Assembly (NCBI GenBank): GCA_029706075.1
Contig: JAINUG010000394.1
Span: forward strand, 124,001 to 188,000
Origin: Aldrovandia affinis
Taxonomy: Eukaryota; Chordata; Actinopteri; Notacanthiformes; Halosauridae
Reading direction: 5' to 3'
DNA length: 64,000 nt
The position numbers and the translations under genes are program-made. This document shows, piece after piece, positions 43,446 to 57,190 of this stretch (its first letter is position 1; each line of letters starts with the position of its first letter). A model generated the notes under the pieces. It had not been told where the DNA came from, ran no database searches, and saw only the letters and a program-made list of their open reading frames with translations.

Positions 43446-46400
43446 GCTCTCTGGTACACTGTTCTCTTGACAAAAAGTGCAAAAACATTTACGAACCTTT
43501 CGAGTTAAAACTACATGGTGCGAAGTTGTCACACTGTTGCCCCAGTACGCATTTTATAGATATCGTAACTTGCGAAATTATTGCACTGTCGCTGCATATA
43601 CAAGTCGGTTAAATGTTACGGAATAAAGCAGAACATTTCAGTTTTCCCAAAGTATTAGGTCGGAAGTCGTCACACTGATGTACAACTTTTAAACGAGCTG
43701 GTTCCTGCTATTGTTTCTCCAGAGCGCACAGATTTGTTTCAATTTAAGGAGTAACTCCGCAAGGACGTCTCTCCTCCCCTTATCTTGAGAATCATATGAC
43801 TTCTGTAGAATTTCAACCGCGGGTCATGTGAAACCGGCGTATTCACTTCTGTTCTGCAACTGTCCAGCGGTGAGAATGAAATTAACTATATATCGTTTAT
43901 TGTATGGTGACAATTTATGACGTTAGCGGAGATAACTATTTTTGCTCACCGTTGGTTTGTTGGTATGTTCCTAATTATAGGTGAATTGGTTTGGCTAGCT
44001 AGTTCGCCTATTTAGTTCGCTAACTAGGCTACATGTTTTGAAATATGAAACTCGGAAGGAAGTACCGATTTCGAATCGCTTTACGGCAGACGGAGTTAGA
44101 GAACTGTAAAGCAGACAAAAATCTAGAGAAAATAAACCCGATCATATCATATCATTCACACCATTATAATCATTGTATTCATAATCGTGTCATTACTACG
44201 TGTTCAAAACAAACGACTGAAGAAACGTTATGTCAATCTTCATTGACACAGATTAGGTAACCTTGGCACACCTACATGCAATCATTTATGGGCTAAGACT
44301 CTGGACACCAGGCAGACACTACCATAGGCACTTGGCATAATTTACATTAACCTACTTGTGGTCGCGCAAGATTTAAGTGCACTATCGGGTTTCATCGGTA
44401 GGGGGCACAGGAATATTGGATTTGCATGTTCTAAAGTGAATTGTCACATGCCACGTATGAATTGCGAATTAATTCTGTGTGGGGAAAGTTTGCAACTAAA
44501 AATTAGGAACTAAGCCACTTAACCAAACGCTAGCCTATATTTATCTATTATGGGTTTCGCTAAAAAATATATAAATATTTATACAGAATCGTTCCAGTAT
44601 CACTTCCCTTATTTAATGCATCTTAGTATTTGGGTGACGATATGATATCGGAGTGTGGAAGGTAACGCACAGAAATGCAATAGTACCGTGGATTTGAGCC
44701 GTGAACTCAAGAGTGCTGTATAGTCCTATCTGTTAAAAGACAGGCTGATTCATACTAGCTGATTCTAAATATTCTACTGTCATTCAGTGATTTTATTCGG
44801 TGGATTTTTGAAATATATAAACCTTTCGCCAACAGTACTGCTAAACAAATAGCTGGATTGTCCTTTATAGGAAAGTGAAGAGGCGAAAACATCAGCCCAC
44901 TAAATTGCGAGAACGTGAGTTTTGCGAGAAGTCACGACAGTCAGGGCATAGCCGAAATATGCCAACCATATTGAATTTGAAACACGCCCATAAAGCAATC
45001 TGACGTCTGGCAAACGTTGGCAAAGTCGCAAGCGGAATTCCAACCTCTAGCCAACGTGGTTCGTTGCCAGCCGTTCAGTGGCATAAATACAGAAGGTTAG
45101 CGGAGGTCGAGTGGTCAGAGTGAGAATTCCACAGTTGAGCCAACGTTAGACCGACGTTGGCTAAATCGGGCAACATTACCGTTTATGATTATGCAACAAA
45201 TTGTCATTAACCTGCCATTTATCTAATCTGATTTGCGTTATTGTTTTATTGTTTGATCAAATGTATGTCAGATCAGCGGCAAAATAAATCACGACGATAT
45301 TGGTTGAAGCAGGTGTGTGTACTGTATTTTAGTAGCCTACTGGGCGAAAAAGAACGAACGAATCATTCTCTTGCTCGAATCATACCGAGTCTGTGGTAGG
45401 CTACTGGTCCCTCCCACTCGAGTTTCCCTCGCCAACAGCTCTTCCAATGTCGGGCTAGTTGCTCTCCCCTCCCCGCCGCCCGTCTAGCCTACTCTTTCAA
45501 CCTTATGTGCACCGAGACAAATGGCTTCTGTAAATGATCAATGTACAGGCTACAGTGAGCCACAGAACCACTGTCAGTGATCGCCATATAAGTATTGCAA
45601 TAGGCTTAGACAATTTGTTACAGTATACCTTCTCATGCAAACGTTTTATGGTCGTTTACCCGACCTGAATACTGATACAGCAAACGAGCTCGACTCGACT
45701 CGACATGGCGGTGGTACTGATACAGCAAACTCGAGCACGACTCGATTCGACTCGACATGGCAGTGGTACTGAACGCTGTAGACGCTGCTCGTCTAGGACC
45801 GGACAGCCTGCAGCTGAGCCTGCGGTATTTGGCAAGGTTCGCTGCTGCTGTTTTCTGCTTGGTTGGTAGTACTTGCTGAGCCTGTTGATGACGTAGCGTT
45901 AACTCTATATACTCAAGCCACATTACAAACAAGTTTAAATAAAAGTGCACTTTGTAAATTATTTTCTTAACAAATAACAGTTGACCCCTATGAAGCCCAT
46001 TTACGCCAATGTGATGGGGAAAAAAAGATCCTGTAAGTCATTATAATGAGTTACTATCTCAATATTTCGACTTACTATCTCAAAATAATGACAAACGTTC
46101 TCGAAATTTGCATAGGACTATGCGTTGTTTCCTCATATGCGCCAAAGCAACAGAAGCAAGTGGGTGAGACAAAGCTTAGCAGACCCAAATGGATACCGTC
46201 ATTGAAGACTTGTGATGAGGATGTGTTTCATTTATGTATGGAACTTATGACTGAGCACAACCTGGCAATGTCTGATGATGTGTATGAAATTACTGACCTT
46301 TATCTAAGACTTCGTCAAATGATTCTTGATGGGCTGGGGGAATAAAATATGTACTTTGAGAAAAAGCGTCAGCTAAATAGGCCTATCATTGTATACAAAT

Positions 46401-47009
46401 ATGCCCTTAACTGTCTATTGTACATCCCATCTGAAATACAGACACGCAGAGTTGATACATTAGTGACAATCTTTAAATTAAATGAAAAACACATAGGCGA
46501 AAGTGACACTATGAAAACCGCCGAAAACGGCCACAGGCTGCATTAGTTGCCCGGAAGTTATGAAGGCCAGATAGCTCAATCTTAGAAAAAATCAGAAAAC
46601 CCGAAAAACTCGAAAAGTTAAGATTCATTTAGAGGCACTGACTCGAATTGAACGATTCATCTAAAATAATCGAACTGCTCAGTACTACTGTATTTTACGT
46701 CACACACGTTCGCTTGGTGACGAACAGACTCCTCCTTAGTCTTACCTTTGCTTCTATTTGTGTGTTCGTCCTCATCGGTGCGCAACTCACTCGCCCTGGC
46801 TACTACGATGACACGAGCGTGAACACAGTTTATTCGTAACTTTTAGTCCAGCTAAACTGGACTGACTGCACCTCAGACCTGTGGAAAACGCCTTAATTTC
46901 TCAATTCAAAAACTTGCTGTCGACACTTTTTACAGACTAGCCTACTGCAAAATACGCTTCTGTCTTGACTGAACTCGGTTGTGACCATATTTGTGTTGTT
47001 GTTTTCCCT
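43446..47009. promoter_or_regulatory. Head-to-head intergenic region between lrrk2 and slc2a13
   Basis: Both genes read outward from this 3.6 kb gap, so both promoters should be inside it. The 43,450-43,900 part is less AT-rich than its surroundings and holds a TCATGTGA E-box-like site (about 43,823). No TATA box was convincing. The right half holds GAACGAACGAATCATT and its inverse, probable hAT debris (about 45,330-46,700). No 5' UTR exon can be placed from sequence alone. Confidence 0.4.
45330..46700. mobile_element. Probable hAT-like relic upstream of slc2a13
   Basis: GAACGAACGAATCATTCTCT on the left and TTGAACGATTCATCTAAAAT on the right are inverted relatives, resembling the ends of the element at 4,985-6,597. 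The inside includes an unassigned 99-codon open frame (46,046-46,345). Confidence 0.4.
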
Positions 47010-47541
47010 ATGTCCCGAAAATCTGGCGATAATGATTATAATCTTCGAAGTATGAGCAACCTGATGGGTGAAAGGAGGAAGAAAGTGAGCGAGGATGGAG
47101 AGCGGAGCCTCATCAAGGCTCCCTCCAACGCGAGCATCAACAGCCAGGGACCCTCCGCCGCCTCCACCGGGGACATGGAGCGAGCCGCCCGCAAGCAGTT
47201 CCAGCAGGAGGTTACACCTGCGTTTGTATACGTCCTGGCTGTATTCTCCGCACTGGGGGGATTTTTGTTCGGCTATGATACGGGAGTGGTGTCGGGAGCC
47301 ATGCTCCTGCTGAAGAAAGAGATGAATTTGAGTGCTCTTTGGCAAGAAGTGCTTGTCTCAAGTACTGTCGGCGCTGCGGCGTTGTCTGCCCTGGCCGGCG
47401 GCTCTCTGAACGGAATTTTCGGGCGGAGGGTGTGCATCTTGTTGGCTAGCTTTATTTTTTCAGTCGGGGGAGTGGTGTTAAGTGCTGCCCCAAATAAGGA
47501 GGTTCTGCTGGTCGGACGAGTTATAGTCGGACTTGGATTAG
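47010..47541 (+). CDS. slc2a13: slc2a13 exon 1 (proton myo-inositol cotransporter, HMIT)
   Basis: It encodes 177 codons plus one base, starting [20 protein letters not shown]. Human SLC2A13 starts MSRKASENVEYTLRSLSSLM. A cytosolic N-tail (to about residue 70) is followed by TM1 ([20 protein letters not shown], about 73-95), TM2 (about 116-136) with the family loop FGRR (137-140), TM3 (about 141-160) and the start of TM4. The protein is a member of the major facilitator sugar transporter family that couples inositol uptake to protons. The donor is GTAAGT in phase 1. An upstream in-frame ATG at 46,965 would add 15 residues not found in human, so 47,010 is preferred. Later exons are outside the window. 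Confidence 0.95.
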
Positions 47542-49374
47542 GTAAGTTTTCTTTGTGTTGTTAAAAAGTTTTTTCTCAAATGTTTTTAATGTCTCAAATG
47601 TAGCCAGACAATGTGTTAAGTGGTATGTGTATTACGACGAGTAGGCTATGCTATGGTTGGAAGTTCAAGTCCGATTGACCGAGTGCCTCTATATATGGAT
47701 CGATATATGGACCGAGTGGATCTATATATCCACGATATATCCACTCGTTCGTATGGCCTTTCTCCGCACACCCAAAGTGAGTCTGCCTGTTATTGGTACA
47801 GTAGAATATTGTATGTTCTCCAACTGCAGTAGCCCACAGTCCACGGAGAGAAAAGCCTGAACTTCCGCAGATGACGCAAACCCAAAGGACTCATTTAATT
47901 TGGCAGGTAGTTTGCACATCTTGGCATAGGCTAGATATATATTACATCAAACCATTGAGAGTACACAATGCTTTTAACCCTTAACATCACGTTATAACAG
48001 TTCAAACACCAGATACAAAATGGCACAGACATACACGAACTGACATTGACATTATTCACCCATATGCCCAAATGCATGACATGTGTATTATCATAACAGA
48101 GCTATCCTAGGTGGCTAACATTATTGGCTCATTGTTTACTCACCTTGACCACATCACATCCAGTTAATCCACATCCTTGCAGAATCTCCTTTAATTAAGA
48201 GATAAACATATTTCATAGATGCCATAGATCTGTCCTAAATTGTGAAAAATATGAAGGCTTTTGAACCTTTTGTCAGTTGTTAACACAAGTCTTGTTCAAT
48301 GCCCTGCTTAATTGTTTTATATATTTAGCATCTGTGATTTTGAATGTGGGGTGCTGTTAAAATGCAATGCCCCAAATTTAGAAAACCAAATGAAACCCAT
48401 GGAAAACCATATTTCTGGTGCTTAACTTCAGGCAAAATAATGCCCATGGGCTAAATGCATTCAGCAAGTGTCTCTTTTCTTCAGTACAGAATGATGATGA
48501 AGAGAAAGGGGGCATTTCCTTTTGGTTGACCCCTGTACTACAGGTATCATGGGGTGGACATCCTCCCTAACCTGATTATTACAGGTTCTGGATTATATGA
48601 AACAACAGTTTAATCTGTTTAATTGTATGCCTGTTCTTGTTCCACAGATCTCAGGGCTCCCTCACTCTTTTCACTCACCCACTCTGCTCAGTCAGAGATA
48701 GCCCACTGCTTTGTTTTTTCTGTAAACCAAGTTTTCCAGATATTCTTCTTTTTGATTTTGGCATAGCTTGTTGTATATGTTGTCAGTGATCTGCTAAATC
48801 TGCTAGTTTCATTGCTTGGCTAAAAGTCATTGTCATGTAGGCTAACATGTCTTACAAACCCTGAATCTAAGGAATGGTTCAGTCGATACTGTTAGTGCTG
48901 TCAGTTTGAGTTCTAGTCTGATTGCTTATTTGCACACATTATTAAGAGCAGATAAGGGAAAGGCATGAACATGATTGTTCATGAAAGTCTGATTTGCATT
49001 TTAAAATGTTAATTTCAGTAATGAGATATTAATCACTCTGAATTTGTCTTGGGATTGGTATTGTCTTCGTATTGTCTCCTCCCAGCATGTGAGACTGCAA
49101 CACTAATCATTATTACAAAAGAAAATCACATTTTAAAGGATGTCTGTAATAAGAGATGATTCCTTTTTGTCCAAAATGCCCTCGGTTGACCACCATTGAT
49201 ATTGTGCAGAATTGCATCAGACTCCATCAGGAAGTTGAGATAAAAGCAGATAATGCAATGAGAAATGTAGGTCATGCACAGCTATGGCAGAGGCACAAAA
49301 GAATGAGGCACAAAACAGGTGGTGTTCCAACATCATTGTAGTCCACTGTAAAAATGGACCTTGACTCATCTAGT

Positions 49375-49665
49375 TGCACTGTTCTAGTGTGTAGATGAGC
49401 CCCATGGTCTGGTATCGAATCCAGACCGTGCCAATGCTGACTTTGGTCAGCGGCTCCACAGGGTGACCCATAATTGGCAGTAGCGTTGCCCAGGTGGGGA
49501 GAGATTCACTCATCCGGGTTGTCTGTGTCTTCTCACACACCAGCAACCCACGCTGGTCAATCGGACACCAATGGTCTGCCGGTAAAAAGCTGTGCACCAT
49601 TTGTCTTCCTCCAACTCCTATCTGTACAAATTGAATGTGTAGACTGCGGTGTGAAAATAATTGGC
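49375..49665 (+). mobile_element. SINE, family also at 34,660
   Basis: It shares CTGGTCAATCGGACACC, CTTCCTCCAACTCCTATCTG and CTGCGGTGTGA with the copy at 34,660-34,985. Confidence 0.65.
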
Positions 49666-50719
49666 GGAATCATATTATGTTCTGTAGGACTTGTTTCCTG
49701 GTTTTTAAAACAGATTAAAAAAATATATAGTTCTCTAGGACTTACAAATATCTTTGTAGAACCCCTGTAAAGAAACTACAGCATATTCACATTACATTTT
49801 TTTGCGGCTTGGTGCTAGATTTCTCTGTGGCATTAATTTAAAGGGGGACAGGCATCATTGCACATTTTAATTTGTTGTTTGATTATACTGCCCATGTCAA
49901 ACTTAGCTGTGACAGATATAAAAATTGGGCAAACAGGGCAAACCAGAGGCACCTACTCAATTTGACCCATTTAGTTTCAGCTTCATCCAGTATTGTAGCC
50001 CACTGGCATCACTGGAAAACTACACGACTGTTGTGAATGATCAACAGCAGGGAACAGCTCATAAAGGCTTCTCTCTGTTCAAGCTTACCCTCAGCTCATA
50101 AAGGCTTTTCCCGGTTTAAGCAGTCATGCATGTTGAAGTCATTATTAATGAGCATGAGGATAATGCTATTCAACCCTATCAGATTTTAACAGTATGGTTG
50201 CTTCCATATTATGCATGGCCACAGGACTTTAATCTTCACCTGGGCATTTTGGAAAGCAACATGACATACAGTGGTGATTCACTGCCAGAGTATCCTTGTG
50301 GAGACTGTGGGCGTTAAGAGTTCATTGTGTGTTGCGATTTTGAAGTTCGCAAGCAAGAATATTTTTACCGTGAACCTACCTTTTTTGGCCCAAAAATGGC
50401 AAATTTATTATTTCTGTTGAAGAGAACCTGAACTGAAGAGGGTGCTATTGTGCCAGGGATAATAAGAGGAGAGATGAGACAATGAGCGTATTGTATAATT
50501 TATTAACTCTTTGTTCAAAGGAAAATCTGTTGGAATGTCATGTTTTTACATCATCTGGTCATGGTCCTCTTCCTTCTGCATTTTTAAGACACTGTTGACT
50601 TTTTTGTTAACTAGCTTGCTAGTTTTGTTTAATTTCTTAATGTAAATTAGCTTGCTATAGCTACTTTATTGTGATAAGTGGTTCTGTGTGGCTCAGTAAG
50701 TAGAGCATTATGCTGTTCT

Positions 50720-50935
50720 TCTAGGAACAGATGATTTTGCTCTGAAGTAATCCGAATCACTACAATTGATCACAAATGGAGGCCAATTAGCTTGGTGTGT
50801 GATCTGGAAAGTGATTGGTTACACCTGAGCTAGTTCACCATTGGTATAATAAGCAGGATGTAGACTTATCAATCCAAGTTATTCTATTTTTTAAATTTTT
50901 TAAATTAATGTTCAGAAATGTTGAGATTTTTTTCT
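50720..50935 (-). mobile_element. Tc1/mariner-like terminal fragment
   Basis: Inverted relative of 4,260-4,470, including GAAGTAATCCGAATCACTAC and CCAATTAGCTTGGTGTGTGA. It interrupts a tRNA-derived SINE whose A-box part (GTGGCTCAGTAAGTAGAGC) is at 50,690. Confidence 0.7.
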
Positions 50936-53124
50936 CACTTGGAAGTTGTAGGGTAAAATGTGCAAATACAAATCTGATTTAATGTTTTAATTTAATGGAC
51001 TTTTTGAGATGAGATGTAGACTTTAAAGGGGAACTTTATATGTGTACACACACACATTCACTCTCACCAGGCTAGACACTTATGTGTGCATGGTCCGATG
51101 GCATTCCCAGTGATGATACCTACAGTGGGTCCTTTTCGTTTCAGCATGGGGAAAAAGTTATTCTGTGGTTGCCTTGTTTTGCGAGGGTGTGCAGGCAATT
51201 CGACGAAATCGTCATGGAATTGCTGCTGCGAAGATTGCATGCAGCTGCATTCTTGTCCTCCAGTACTTTCTTATGAAGCATGGTTGTTCTTTGCCGAAGA
51301 TAGAAGGCCTTTCTCTTCAAGTAAATTGTGTGTTGCTTAACAACACACAAAAATACTAGCTAGTTGCTGTGAGGCAGACTAGTGCAGCCTCTAGCTGCTT
51401 GGTTACAGGAAGAAGGTGTAAAGCAGCAAGCAGCTCCTGTGTCTACACTGATTCCGTCAGGGTCTCATCAAGGCTTGGTTTAAGGCTCTGTGTTCCAATA
51501 GCCCTAGCAGTATGCAGTGAGAAAGCGTAGAGAATTTCACTTTTGTAGATGATTGTTAAGTGATTACTTTGTGAAAGACCCTTTTCCCTAGTTAGTTAGT
51601 TGGATAATATTCTGTTATTGTGGGAAAGTTTATGCTCATTTAACTCATGTAAAACACATTTTATTGTTGCTAGTTCCTCAAGCTATACATCATGATCTCG
51701 TCCATCCTTCTCACATTTAATTATCCTGCACAGTGGTTATGCATCATTGATTTCCCCCCTCCCTGTCCCTTTGTATCCTTTAGCTTGCTAGCTAGCAAAC
51801 GACCTAGCTAGCCGTATGCCCACCACAAAAAAGGCACTAATAAGGGCACAAGTGTAACATCAAGACCCAAGTTTCAAAACCTTATGAAATATGCGAGAAT
51901 ATATTCATGGTATACACTTAAAGTACATGAAAATGTACACAAATTGTCAATTGTTTGATACTGTACTTGCTGTACTTTTCATTATGACAAATGATACGTC
52001 AGCCAGGGGTAAATTATTTGATACAGTTCATCCCCAACAAGTATACCACATGTGCAGCAAATTTGGTGCAGATATATTAAAGCATTCAAATTCTATGAGG
52101 CTTGTAATGCTTCCTGTGTGTTTTCCACAAATTCACGGCTGTTTCTTGAAGAGTGCCAGTAAGGCTTGTATATCGTCTTCGCAGTTCAGCTGTGCTGCCT
52201 CTAATGGTCCCTTATTCCATATAAGGCAAAACCACCTGAGAGAATGTAACCTTGCCAGACAGGTTTTCGTGATGTGACCGCATTCTGCAAGTGAGTGTGA
52301 CTGTGCTTGCTGAACTAAGGCAAACCAAACAGAGGCAATTGAGTTACCATTTCAAAAGATTACGCCTCAGGGGTTTGCTTAACCACCTGAATTGACATGT
52401 AATTGAACCTATCGTTGCACAGAATACACACCCTTCTTTCTGGATCTGTGTAACGCAATTGGTACATGATATGTTGCAAGGAAAGCTACAGGTTAGGCTG
52501 TCAGACAAAAACGCATTAGCAACAACTCCAGTGGATTTCTGTGCTTCGTTTTACAGCGGTTTCATGTGGATGATATTCATATTTGTAAACACTATATCCT
52601 TATGAAGTTTGGTGTTTTGGACCAAATTGTGAGTGCATTGAAGAACATTATTATACAATACTTGTATTAATAAATATCGAACACTCTGAAGTATCTGAAT
52701 GCGCTGTCCTGAAAGCTAAAAGGCTAATCGATTTGTGCCCGCAAAATTTTATAGAATGCAGTGACTGTATAGATGGGGGTGGCACTGCAGGGGAGTCACA
52801 TTTTATATTGTCCTGGGGTTGTAGTGAATTTGATAGAACTCAAATCGGTTTTCGCTGCCAAAAACTGTAGTGCAGGTTTTGACTGCAAGATGACACTCAT
52901 AGACTACTATATGAATGTATGCATTATGGATTTTTGCCCGGTCCTGGTCAAAACGCTAAAGGGCGTTATGACGTTATTACATCAGGAGGCTTTGTTTTTA
53001 AGCTGTCAACTGTCAAAGGGAGATCTCGATGTTTCTTCCAACTTCGTAATTTGATCTGTCTATTTTAAAATCTATAATCATCACCCAAACCGCTCCAGAA
53101 AATCATATGCGAAGCGCAATTTCC

Positions 53125-53615
53125 GGTAACCCTTCCTTTTACAATCCCCTAAGTACTAGGTATTTACCAGGTAAATACATGGTAAGAATATCACATGATT
53201 AGGTAATTAACACTGGAACAAAGTAGGTAAATATTAAGAAACTAGAGGAGTGGTCCTACAGAACTTAGTTACCAGGTAAGTACTGATATAGTTTTACAGC
53301 TTAATTAGAAACTTTTATAATTTCTATGTAAGTTTATTAAACCCCTAAAAATGGATTGTAACCATAAACAAGTACTATGAAAGAAAAGCCCCTTTCTAGG
53401 AAAGTACTACCTAAATTCCCACAAAATACACAATTAAGCTTGGGCTATTACCAACCTAAAACAGTCATAACTAGAAGGTAGTTAATTTGAGTAATATTGA
53501 AGGTGTTTCTGAGTAATTCAGCTGTAATTTCTTAGTATTTACCTACTTTGTAACAGTGTTAAGTACCTAATAATTATATATTCTTGCCATGTATTTATCT
53601 GGTAAAAGGTTTTTT
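53125..53615. mobile_element. MITE-like element with long inverted repeats
   Basis: A left arm (about 53,160-53,245) and a right arm (about 53,530-53,612) are inverted copies about 80 bases long at roughly 80 percent identity. Both include ACAAAGTAGGTAAATA and AAATACATGG. There is no coding capacity between them. Confidence 0.8.
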
Positions 53616-55084
53616 TTCAAGGTTTGAATTTTATGTTTATTTTTTGCAATACAATACAAAAACGAAATACTTAGCTGCTGTATTTTTAGTGGCTTCTTAA
53701 ATATCTGCTGTTGATATTCTCCACAAGTGCAGGTGGTATCTAGGGACACACGCAGTAATCTAACGATACAATATAAGTCAAATCATGTGTACCAAGCATT
53801 TGAGTCAATTTATGTCTGTAAACACTTTTGCATTTTGTTGCGCAGCAAGCAGCAAATATAGAACAGACGCGAAAGACAATGCTGTGCTGCTCCAGTAATG
53901 TACCTGGTACATGCTGCGTTTGCTTCGACAGTAGATTACCCCACCCATTGCTGTTTTAATTTGCATGGTTTGCTGCACTGCTTTGCAACGCTGCTGTGAC
54001 GTGTGCAGTGTAGATTGGCCAAGAGCAGTGTATTATTTGGTGTCTCCCCACTGTTCTAAAGGAATCATTTACCATACAGCACATTACAGAAAATGAAAGC
54101 ATAAGTTGATCGGACTGATTAAGTCCTGGGATGTGAATATGGGACATTTATTCTTCATGGCATGCATAGCTATTTCTGACATAATGTGGCCATACGAAGG
54201 TAAACCATCCTTCAATGTATATTAAACATGTACGAATAAGTACCATTAGCAACTTGTTACAATTAGGGGGTTGCAACTGCGGTTGTAAAAAAAAACAGCA
54301 TACATAGGGGTTGCCAAGGACCAAGAGGAACCACTATTATATGATATTAGCCTTATGGGGAAGTGTTGTAAATGGCAAGAATTATTTCATGCCTTTAACA
54401 ATAATTTAAATTGGTTGGTGATATTCAATAGGCTACTTACTGTGCATTTGTTCAAGATTTTTCATGAACACACCTCAACTTCTGCTAAGATGTGGTTGCC
54501 AAGTAACAAAATTCTAAAGTAAAGTATAGGTTGTGATTCCTTCCGGTGTATTAGTCGCATCAGTGTACAAGACACACCTCTATTTTTTAATAAAGAACTG
54601 TATATAAAACCTGTGTTTTATCCACCGGTAAATTATTGTGACCAGTTTTAGTTGCCAATGTTTGTTGTCTTGATTGGACAAGCAAAATTATATTGTAATT
54701 TAAGGTATCTGTGCCTGGCGCCAGTTGCTGGTTTGGTGTAGATCTTTTGGGCCGTGATGGAAGTTTTCTTTTATTGGTGGCTTTACTAGCAGAAATCAAT
54801 GACATGTACAATCTTGCTGTGTAAATCATCATGTGGTGGGTGGTTAATTTCGTTATTGTAAGAGGAAATGTTTCTTGCTTATAATTGACTTCATAGATCT
54901 GCTTTCTTTATCTCGCTTTGCAGTTACCACTATCGACCAATGTCATCACATATATCAAAAAGGCAGGAACCGTTTTGTCTCTGTAAATTCAGCATCCCAC
55001 ACTGCTCTGGGTCTCCGGCAAGCTCATCTATAATATGTAATATTTCAAAAAATGTCTGGTGTCAAAGCAGAAATCCCACATCAA

Positions 55085-55375
55085 AGTATACATAATATAC
55101 AGCAGGCTCCGTTTTTATTCACACCCTTGATAAAGATGAACAAAAGAGACCGTATAAAATAACCTATATAAGTAAGGAGGTATATTTTATGCAAAAAAAA
55201 TCGGAAAATTATATTCTTTAATAATAATGCATTGGCACGAACCACAATCGAACGGTTCACAAAAGCGGTTTGTGGACTGCTTTTTTGAGTTCAAACTACA
55301 AATGTTCAATTGGATTCAGGTCTGGAGACTGAGGTGGCCACATCAGGACATTGATCTTGTGCTCTGTCAAAAAAT
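55085..55375 (-). mobile_element. Tc1-like fragment, sister of 60,930-61,875
   Basis: It starts CAGGCTCCGTTTTTATTCAC and includes GCACGAACCACAATCGAACG. Both are found inverted near 61,720-61,870, so this is the same family on the opposite strand. Confidence 0.8.
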
Positions 55376-55377
55376 GG

Positions 55378-55705
55378 GCGGGCTGGCGGATGGCGTAGCG
55401 GTCTAACGCACCACGCTCCGGAGTGGTGTGCGCTGCCCGTCAGGGACGCGGATTGAAACCCGCGTCTCTACCAGACCGGCCCTGGTCGTCAGCCCGATCG
55501 GAGGCGGCATTTGGCTGTCCGCCTCCGGGGAAGGGGGGAGGGAGAGCCGGCACGTGTCCGTCGAGGAGAAGGTTAAGGCGTCCGTGGAAGAAATCCCTTC
55601 TCGAAAGAGGCGGGAACAATCGGCCAGGAATGTGTGTCTCGCTCCCGGAGGAAGGGCGACGGACTCGTGGGGGTGGGGAATTGAATCAGAAATAAATTGA
55701 TGAAG
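55378..55705 (+). mobile_element. tRNA-derived SINE
   Basis: A box GATGGCGTAGCGGTCTAACG and B box GCGGATTGAAACCCGC, a GC-rich body with CCTGGTCGTCAGCCC, and an A-rich end. The tRNA-like head matches the SINE at 24,497 and the body matches 12,045-12,330. Its open frames are not genes. Confidence 0.8.
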
Positions 55706-55726
55706 AAAAAAAAAGAAAATGGAGCC

Positions 55727-55727
<1 letters not shown>

Positions 55728-55768
<41 letters not shown>
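55728..55768. repeat. GT microsatellite
   Basis: About 20 GT units next to the SINE. Confidence 0.95.
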
Positions 55769-55775
<7 letters not shown>

Positions 55776-55789
55776 CGATGCTTGAAAAT

Positions 55790-57190
55790 GTGTGAACCCT
55801 GCAGGGGGTGGTCATTATTTCCATATATTATAGAAAAATAACCCTATAATAAATAACCTCAATTCTTAACAAAGATATCCCAAATAAAGAACACACACAA
55901 AGAAATATGATATACTTTTAATTGTTTATTTAACAAAAACCCAGATATACTTGTGTGCAAAAATATGTGAACCCCTTCAATCAATAACTTGTGGCACCTC
56001 CTTTACCAGCGATGACTTGAAGCAAACATCTCCTATAGCCACTGATCAGAATCTGGCATCTTCTTTGAGGGATTCTCACTCTTCCTTACAGAACCCACCA
56101 ACTCAGTGATGTTTGAGGGCTGTCTGGCATGAACTTCAGGTCCTGCCACAGCATCTCGATTGGATTTAGGTCAGGACTTTGACTTAGCCAATCTGAAACA
56201 CAAAACTCTGTTCTCCTGAGCTATTCTTTGGTAGATTTGCTGGAATGCTTTGGATCATGGTCTTGTTGGAACACCTACAGTACTTTTGGCCAAGTTTTAG
56301 CTCTTGGACTGATGGCCTGACATTCTGTTTCAGAATTTTGTGATATCTCTCAGAACTCATGGTTCCCTTAATGATGTCAAATCATCCAGGCCCGGAGGAA
56401 GAAAAGCAGCACCAGATCATGACTCCTGCCACCATGCTTGACCGTGGGGATAAGGTTATTTTGGTGGTGGGTAGTATTGGGTTTTTGCCAGACATGGCAT
56501 TTTTGATTGTGACCAAAAGGTTGATTTTGGACTTATCCGTCCAGAGAACAGACTTCAAGAAACCTTCAGGTTTGTCCAGGTGGTCTTTGGCAAACTTAAG
56601 ACAGGCAGCTTGGTTCTTTTTAGACAGCAGAGGCTTCTTCCTGGCTACCCTTGCATGGCAGTTCTATTCAGCATTCTTCTTATTGTTGATGGATGCGCAG
56701 TGACATCAGGTGTAGCGAGCGAGGCTTGTAAATTATTCTTGGGTTGCTTTTTACCTGATTTATTATTTTTCTTGTGGCTCTTGGTGATATTTTAGAAGGA
56801 CGCCCACTTCTAGGCAGAGTCGCTGTGGTGTTAAACGCTCTCCATTTGTATATTATTTGTCTCACAGTGGACTGATGGAGCCCCAAGTCTTTTTGATATG
56901 ATTTTATATCCTTCTCCAGGCTGATGTGTACTCACTACTCTCTTCCTGAGGTCCTCTGAGGCCTCCTTAGATCTTGGCATGGTGTGTTTTGCATTCACCC
57001 GTATGGGTAACACCGAACTGACCAAGTTTCTTACCTGTATTTATGAGAGCCACCCAAACTCTTTCCTAAAGATCTGACCTTTCATTGGTTAACTTGGTAC
57101 CCAATTATATACCCACCTGATTCTGACAACAGGAGGCTCACTTATTTTTGCACCTTCACTAATTATTTTTTACATGTTTTTACTCTACTA
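55790..57190 (-). mobile_element. Tc1-like transposon, decayed, nearly full length
   Basis: On the minus strand a broken transposase starts MPRSKEASEDLRKRVVSTHQ, then QVKSNPRIIYKPRS-like remnants. The body has frameshifts and stops. The ends carry AAAAATATGTGAACCCC-type termini. Confidence 0.85.

Noticed and set aside
55423-55700. Two 90-codon plus-strand frames, Arg/Gly-rich
   Set aside because: They lie inside a tRNA-derived SINE and follow from its GC-rich body.
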